64,000 bases of DNA. Source: Flavobacterium soli DSM 19725. Its GTDB lineage: Bacteria; Bacteroidota; Bacteroidia; Flavobacteriales; Flavobacteriaceae. The notes under the pieces are model-generated. The model searched no databases. It saw only the letters and a program-made list of their open reading frames with translations, and was not told the DNA's origin. Shown here in pieces: positions 61,265 through 64,000 of the stretch; the first letter of the stretch is position 1; the number at the start of each line of letters is the position of its first letter. The DNA lies in the NCBI RefSeq assembly GCF_000422705.1, contig NZ_AUGO01000007.1:124001-188000 (forward strand), given 5' to 3'. The position numbers and the translations under genes are program-made.

Positions 61265-61441
61265 ACTGCCCCTAACAGCGGTTTCGCGCAATTGCTGGTT
61301 TTTGTTTTTATGTGTTCACGAAAAACGTTTATCTTTAACAGAAAATAATCCGTTCGCTGGGATCGCAACTGTCGCGAAGCCGCGGAACGTTGGCAGTAAT
61401 TTTAAAAAAACCAAAGAGAATTCAATAACCTAACGAAACAG
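61265..61441. repeat. Imperfect inverted repeat after nuclease gene (attC-like)
   Basis: Arms CCCTAACAGCGGTTTCGCGC (near 61267) and GCAACTGTCGCGAAGCCGCG / GGAACGTTGGCAG (about 61365-61398) pair over about 17 bases with bulged extra bases on one side. CTGCC and GGCAG close the outside. A central hairpin-like ATAAACG...ACGTTTAT-type part is also possible. The layout resembles integron attC sites but the core boxes do not match the consensus exactly. Confidence 0.5.
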
Positions 61442-62671
61442 ATGAGAAAAGGAATTTGTCAATTATGTGACAAGGAAAAGGATTTAGCTGAAAGTCACAT
61501 TATTCCAAAATTTGTTTATCGTTGGATGAAACAAACTGGAGGGAAATATTTCAGAACTGCATTAAATCCAAACCAAAGATTACAAGATGGTATCAAGAAT
61601 TATTTGTTATGTTTTGATTGTGAACAAAAATTTAGTAAATATGAAAAATGGTTTGCAGATAATATTTTTTTTCCTCATTTAAAAAACAGTTCCAAATTTC
61701 TAGAATATGATGAAAATCTAGGGAATTTTATTATATCTGTTCTATGGAGAAGATTGCTACTAAATAAAATAAATGGTCAAGAATATTTTGAAAAAGTATT
61801 TAATGATTGGAAATCATATTTAAATAATGAAGATGTTCTTCAAAATGATAAAATACATTTATTCTTTCTTGGAGATATATGGGGAGAAAATACTCAGCCC
61901 AATGAATTTGTTCATAGATATTTCACTCGTGCTACAGATACAAATATAGCTGAGATTGATAATGATATAATTGTATTTGCAAAATTTTCAAGATTTCTAG
62001 TTTTCGCTGAATTAAATATTAATAAACAGAATTTTAGAGGTACAAATGTTTACTTTGGAAAAAGTAAATTTCCTTTTGCACAGTATATCGACAACGGTAA
62101 AATATCTCTCTATTTTCTAGACCGTGCTGAAAAAATTTATCGTTTGGCTTTAAGTCGAATATCAGAAGAAGAACAAGTAAAAATTTTAACTGAAATAAAC
62201 AAAAACCCTGAAAATTTTTGGGATTCTGACGCTGGAAAATCTGTTTCGTCTGACATCAATAGTGAAATTAGACCTTACAAGGTTGATGAAAGAATAAAAT
62301 ATGTATGCGATATTTGTTTAGATTCAATGAGGGAGCCAGAAGGACATTTATTACGAACTTATGAAATAGTGATATCCGAAAAATACTGGAAATATATTTT
62401 TAGTAATAACAATTTTGGGATTGATAAAGAAGGCTTAAAAAAGCGATTAGATTATTTTATAGAAGTTTCATCTTCACCTACTCCTTGGATTATTTGTGAC
62501 AAATGTATTTCAATGTTTGATATAAAAGATATAGAAAAGAATAAAGCATATATGAATAAATGGTTTTCTACAAAAGGAAAATTCAGACCTAATAAATGTG
62601 GTGATTTCAGGAATTATTTGGACAACGATGAAATAAAAAAAATACCAGAAATGATAGCAGGTATAAATTAA
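61442..62671 (+). CDS. Zinc-knuckle (HNH-like) protein with two CxxC pairs sets
   Basis: A 409-residue protein. The N-terminus has CQLC (C6, C9), SHIIPKFV (H19) and CFDC (C57, C60), the spacing of a treble-clef HNH-type nuclease or related zinc fold. A second Cys set is seen near residues 300-355 (YVCDICLDSMREPEGH, WIICDKCISMF). The middle is beta/alpha rich with no other motif. This N-terminal SHIIPKF pattern marks a widespread uncharacterised family in mobile regions. Whether it is a nuclease is not shown by the sequence. It follows the nuclease fusion gene, separated by a repeat element. Confidence 0.7.
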   Translation: MRKGICQLCDKEKDLAESHIIPKFVYRWMKQTGGKYFRTALNPNQRLQDGIKNYLLCFDCEQKFSKYEKWFADNIFFPHLKNSSKFLEYDENLGNFIISVLWRRLLLNKINGQEYFEKVFNDWKSYLNNEDVLQNDKIHLFFLGDIWGENTQPNEFVHRYFTRATDTNIAEIDNDIIVFAKFSRFLVFAELNINKQNFRGTNVYFGKSKFPFAQYIDNGKISLYFLDRAEKIYRLALSRISEEEQVKILTEINKNPENFWDSDAGKSVSSDINSEIRPYKVDERIKYVCDICLDSMREPEGHLLRTYEIVISEKYWKYIFSNNNFGIDKEGLKKRLDYFIEVSSSPTPWIICDKCISMFDIKDIEKNKAYMNKWFSTKGKFRPNKCGDFRNYLDNDEIKKIPEMIAGIN

Positions 62672-63047
62672 GTTATTAAACACAAATAAAAAAACTAATG
62701 CCAACACTTGCTACAAGAGATTTGGGCAATTGGCTTAATAGTAAAATGGTCTTGTATTTGGGATGTTTAGGCAAATCCCCCCGCTACCGCGCGAATCCCT
62801 TCGCGTGGAAGTATGTAGAATTTTGTAGCTATTTATATAATTGCTTCTTTGTAATAATACGTTTGGGGTATATAGTTGAATTGTCCACGCGAAGGGATTC
62901 GCACGGTAGCAGGGACAGCGGACACAGTCCATTTGGTCTTAGACAAGTGCTACTAATACAAATTAAATTGGAGACCAGAACACAATCAAAGTAACAAGGA
63001 GTAATCCGAAAAGGCTTACAAGTAAGAAAAATTTAAAAATAGAAATT
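62672..63047. repeat. Nested inverted-repeat element between genes
   Basis: No gene. Outer arms: CCAACACTTGCTACAAGAGA near 62702 and GTCTTAGACAAGTGCTAC near 62936. Inner arms 62781-62809 and 62884-62913 pair over 29 bases with two mismatches around GCGAATCCCTTCGCGTGGA. It looks like a non-autonomous mobile or cassette-boundary element. Short open frames here on both strands are products of the symmetry. Confidence 0.65.
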
Positions 63048-63545
63048 ATGAGCAATCAACAAATTCAACCACCAAATCCAATTATTCCAACTATACCTGT
63101 TGGAACCATTGTTGCATTTTCTGGAAACCCAGCTACTATTCCTTCAGGCTGGATTTTGTGTAATGACTTTGGTAAAAAGAGCATACCAACAAATTACGAG
63201 GGGCCCCAGATACCTAATTTAGATGGTTTAACACTCATTGGACAAGGATTAAATTACAATTTTGGAGAACAAGGTGGAGAATCAACTCACCAATTATCTA
63301 CTGCCGAAATTCCCCCTCACTCCCATACAATACATGGGGGTGATTTTGGCTCTCTTGGCACTTCTCTAGAAATTGGAGACAGTAGCTATGTACCTTACTG
63401 TACGACTAATGTTTTTGGTGCAAATGGAACGGACATTTCTGGAGAGGGGATTCCTCATAATAATATGCAGCCCTTTTATGTAGTTTACTATATCATGTTT
63501 ATTGGTGTTTCAACTAGCCAAGGGCTTTACAACGCTGTTCCGTAA
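63048..63545 (+). CDS. Phage tail-collar (MdpB-like) domain protein
   Basis: A 165-residue protein resembling phage Tail_Collar-domain proteins: PVGTIVAFSGNPATIPSGWI, IPNLDGLTLIGQGLNYNFGE, GGESTHQLSTAEIPPHSHTI and FYVVYYIMFIGV. No signal peptide. Such domains sit at tail fibre tips or in microcystin-dependent-like proteins. No other phage genes lie beside it, so it is a stray or domesticated gene rather than part of a prophage. Confidence 0.85.
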   Translation: MSNQQIQPPNPIIPTIPVGTIVAFSGNPATIPSGWILCNDFGKKSIPTNYEGPQIPNLDGLTLIGQGLNYNFGEQGGESTHQLSTAEIPPHSHTIHGGDFGSLGTSLEIGDSSYVPYCTTNVFGANGTDISGEGIPHNNMQPFYVVYYIMFIGVSTSQGLYNAVP

Positions 63546-63559
63546 ATAATTTAAAATTA

Positions 63560-63589
63560 ATGTTGTGACCCGATCGGATATGCACAACA
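63560..63589. repeat. Small inverted repeat TGTTGTG / CACAACA
   Basis: TGTTGTG ... CACAACA around a central CCGATCGG palindrome, downstream of the tail-collar gene. Role unknown. Confidence 0.5.
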
Positions 63590-63656
63590 GTTAAGGCAGT
63601 TTTTCAAACCATACCCACAAGCAAAGTAAATCCTACCCTTTCTAATACCTTAAAAA

Positions 63657-63683
63657 AAATCCCTTTCAAAAGAAAGGGATTTT
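63657..63683. terminator. Bidirectional terminator between convergent genes
   Basis: AAAATCCCTTT / AAAGGGATTTT hairpin with flanking A and T runs. Confidence 0.85.
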
Positions 63684-63703
63684 GCAGTATAGCTACATCA
63701 GGT

Positions 63704-64000
63704 TTACTTCCATCCGCCACCTAGAGCGTGATAGATGTTTACCATTGCATTCATCTGTTGCAGCTTGGTTTCGATCAAATCAAACTTGGATTCGAGTGCG
63801 TCACGTTGCGTTAACAATACTTCCATATAATCGGCTCGTGCCGATTGGAACAGGTCGTTTGAAATGGTTACCGAGGTATTGAGGGCTTCCACCTGCTTGG
63901 CTTTCAAGTTATAGGCCTTGGCGACATTATCAATCTTCGCCAGCTGGTTGGCCACTTCTACATAGGCATTCAGGATGGTTTTCTCATAATTATAGACCGC
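63704..64000 (-). CDS. Outer membrane efflux factor (TolC/OprM-like), C-terminal part
   Basis: The last 98 residues of a TolC-family outer membrane channel (cut by the window edge). Seen: NYEKTILNAYVEVANQLAKI, VEALNTSVTISNDLFQSARA, DYMEVLLTQRDALESKFDLI and the ending NMV-type helix VNIYHALGGGWK, which is typical of RND-pump outer membrane factors. It would pair with an RND pump and periplasmic adaptor, presumably further to the right. Confidence 0.93.
   Translation of the reverse strand, partial: AVYNYEKTILNAYVEVANQLAKIDNVAKAYNLKAKQVEALNTSVTISNDLFQSARADYMEVLLTQRDALESKFDLIETKLQQMNAMVNIYHALGGGWK

Noticed and set aside
61265..61441. True integron attC site
   Set aside because: Boxes are close but do not satisfy RYYYAAC / GTTRRRY, and no integrase is visible; kept only as attC-like.
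62698..62994. Small genes on both strands of the nested inverted repeat
   Set aside because: Open frames on opposite strands arise from the symmetry of the repeat; both contain the same CYRANPFAW-type string.
63048..63545. Prophage
   Set aside because: No integrase, capsid, terminase or tail genes adjoin the tail-collar gene.

Overview
The window is AT-rich, densely coded DNA from a Bacteroidota bacterium, almost certainly a Flavobacterium or close relative. Supporting signs are many TAnnTTTG -7 promoter boxes, type IX secretion C-terminal signals (types A and B), glutamine synthetase type III, paired methylmalonyl-CoA mutase subunits, and signal peptides ending in a Q or lipobox. No rRNA, tRNA or CRISPR array was found.

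Layout. 0-9 kb, mostly minus strand: pyrG 5' end, a small gene, a relBE/yoeB-like toxin-antitoxin pair whose toxin is frameshifted, two exported proteins, OsmC, a LysM protein and guaA. 9-11 kb: a LytS/LytTR two-component pair. 11-26 kb: a large type IX-secreted protein, rluD-PASTA, ddl-coaD, phnA, a DEAD-box helicase, a NUDIX hydrolase divergent from pyrE with only 7 bp between start codons, a red-light module (response regulator, heme oxygenase, bacteriophytochrome) and birA. 25-31 kb: rsfS-ftsH, then LUD-cdsA-psd-ACBP, and a lipoprotein superoxide dismutase. 31-49 kb: valS, DUF1573, two OmpA-like paralogs, glutamine synthetase III, a glycosyltransferase, a secreted endonuclease I, and udk-ftsB-mutA-mutB. 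49-52 kb: an RNA/ribosome repair cluster, rtcB-prfH, preceded by a 27-codon ORF and an intrinsic terminator. 52-57.5 kb: a second type B secreted protein and an ars operon (arsR, DUF6428, phosphatase-type arsenate reductase, acr3) with two matching palindromic operators. 57.5-64 kb: accessory DNA with duplicated intergenic repeats, a C-rich array of GGTTCCGAACC palindromes, two cassette-like single genes bounded by complex inverted repeats, a tail-collar protein and the 3' end of an outer membrane efflux gene.

The strongest candidates for new biology are: (1) the 60.2-61.3 kb protein, an Mrr-type PD-(D/E)XK nuclease fused to a nucleoside-deoxyribosyltransferase-like domain, in a cassette-like setting next to a double zinc-knuckle protein; (2) the short ORF plus terminator before the rtcB-prfH repair operon, which looks like a ribosome-sensing attenuator; and (3) a dispersed REP-like hairpin family with compensatory arm changes. 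Several housekeeping genes (guaA, pyrE, the helicase) appear to be transcribed as leaderless mRNAs.
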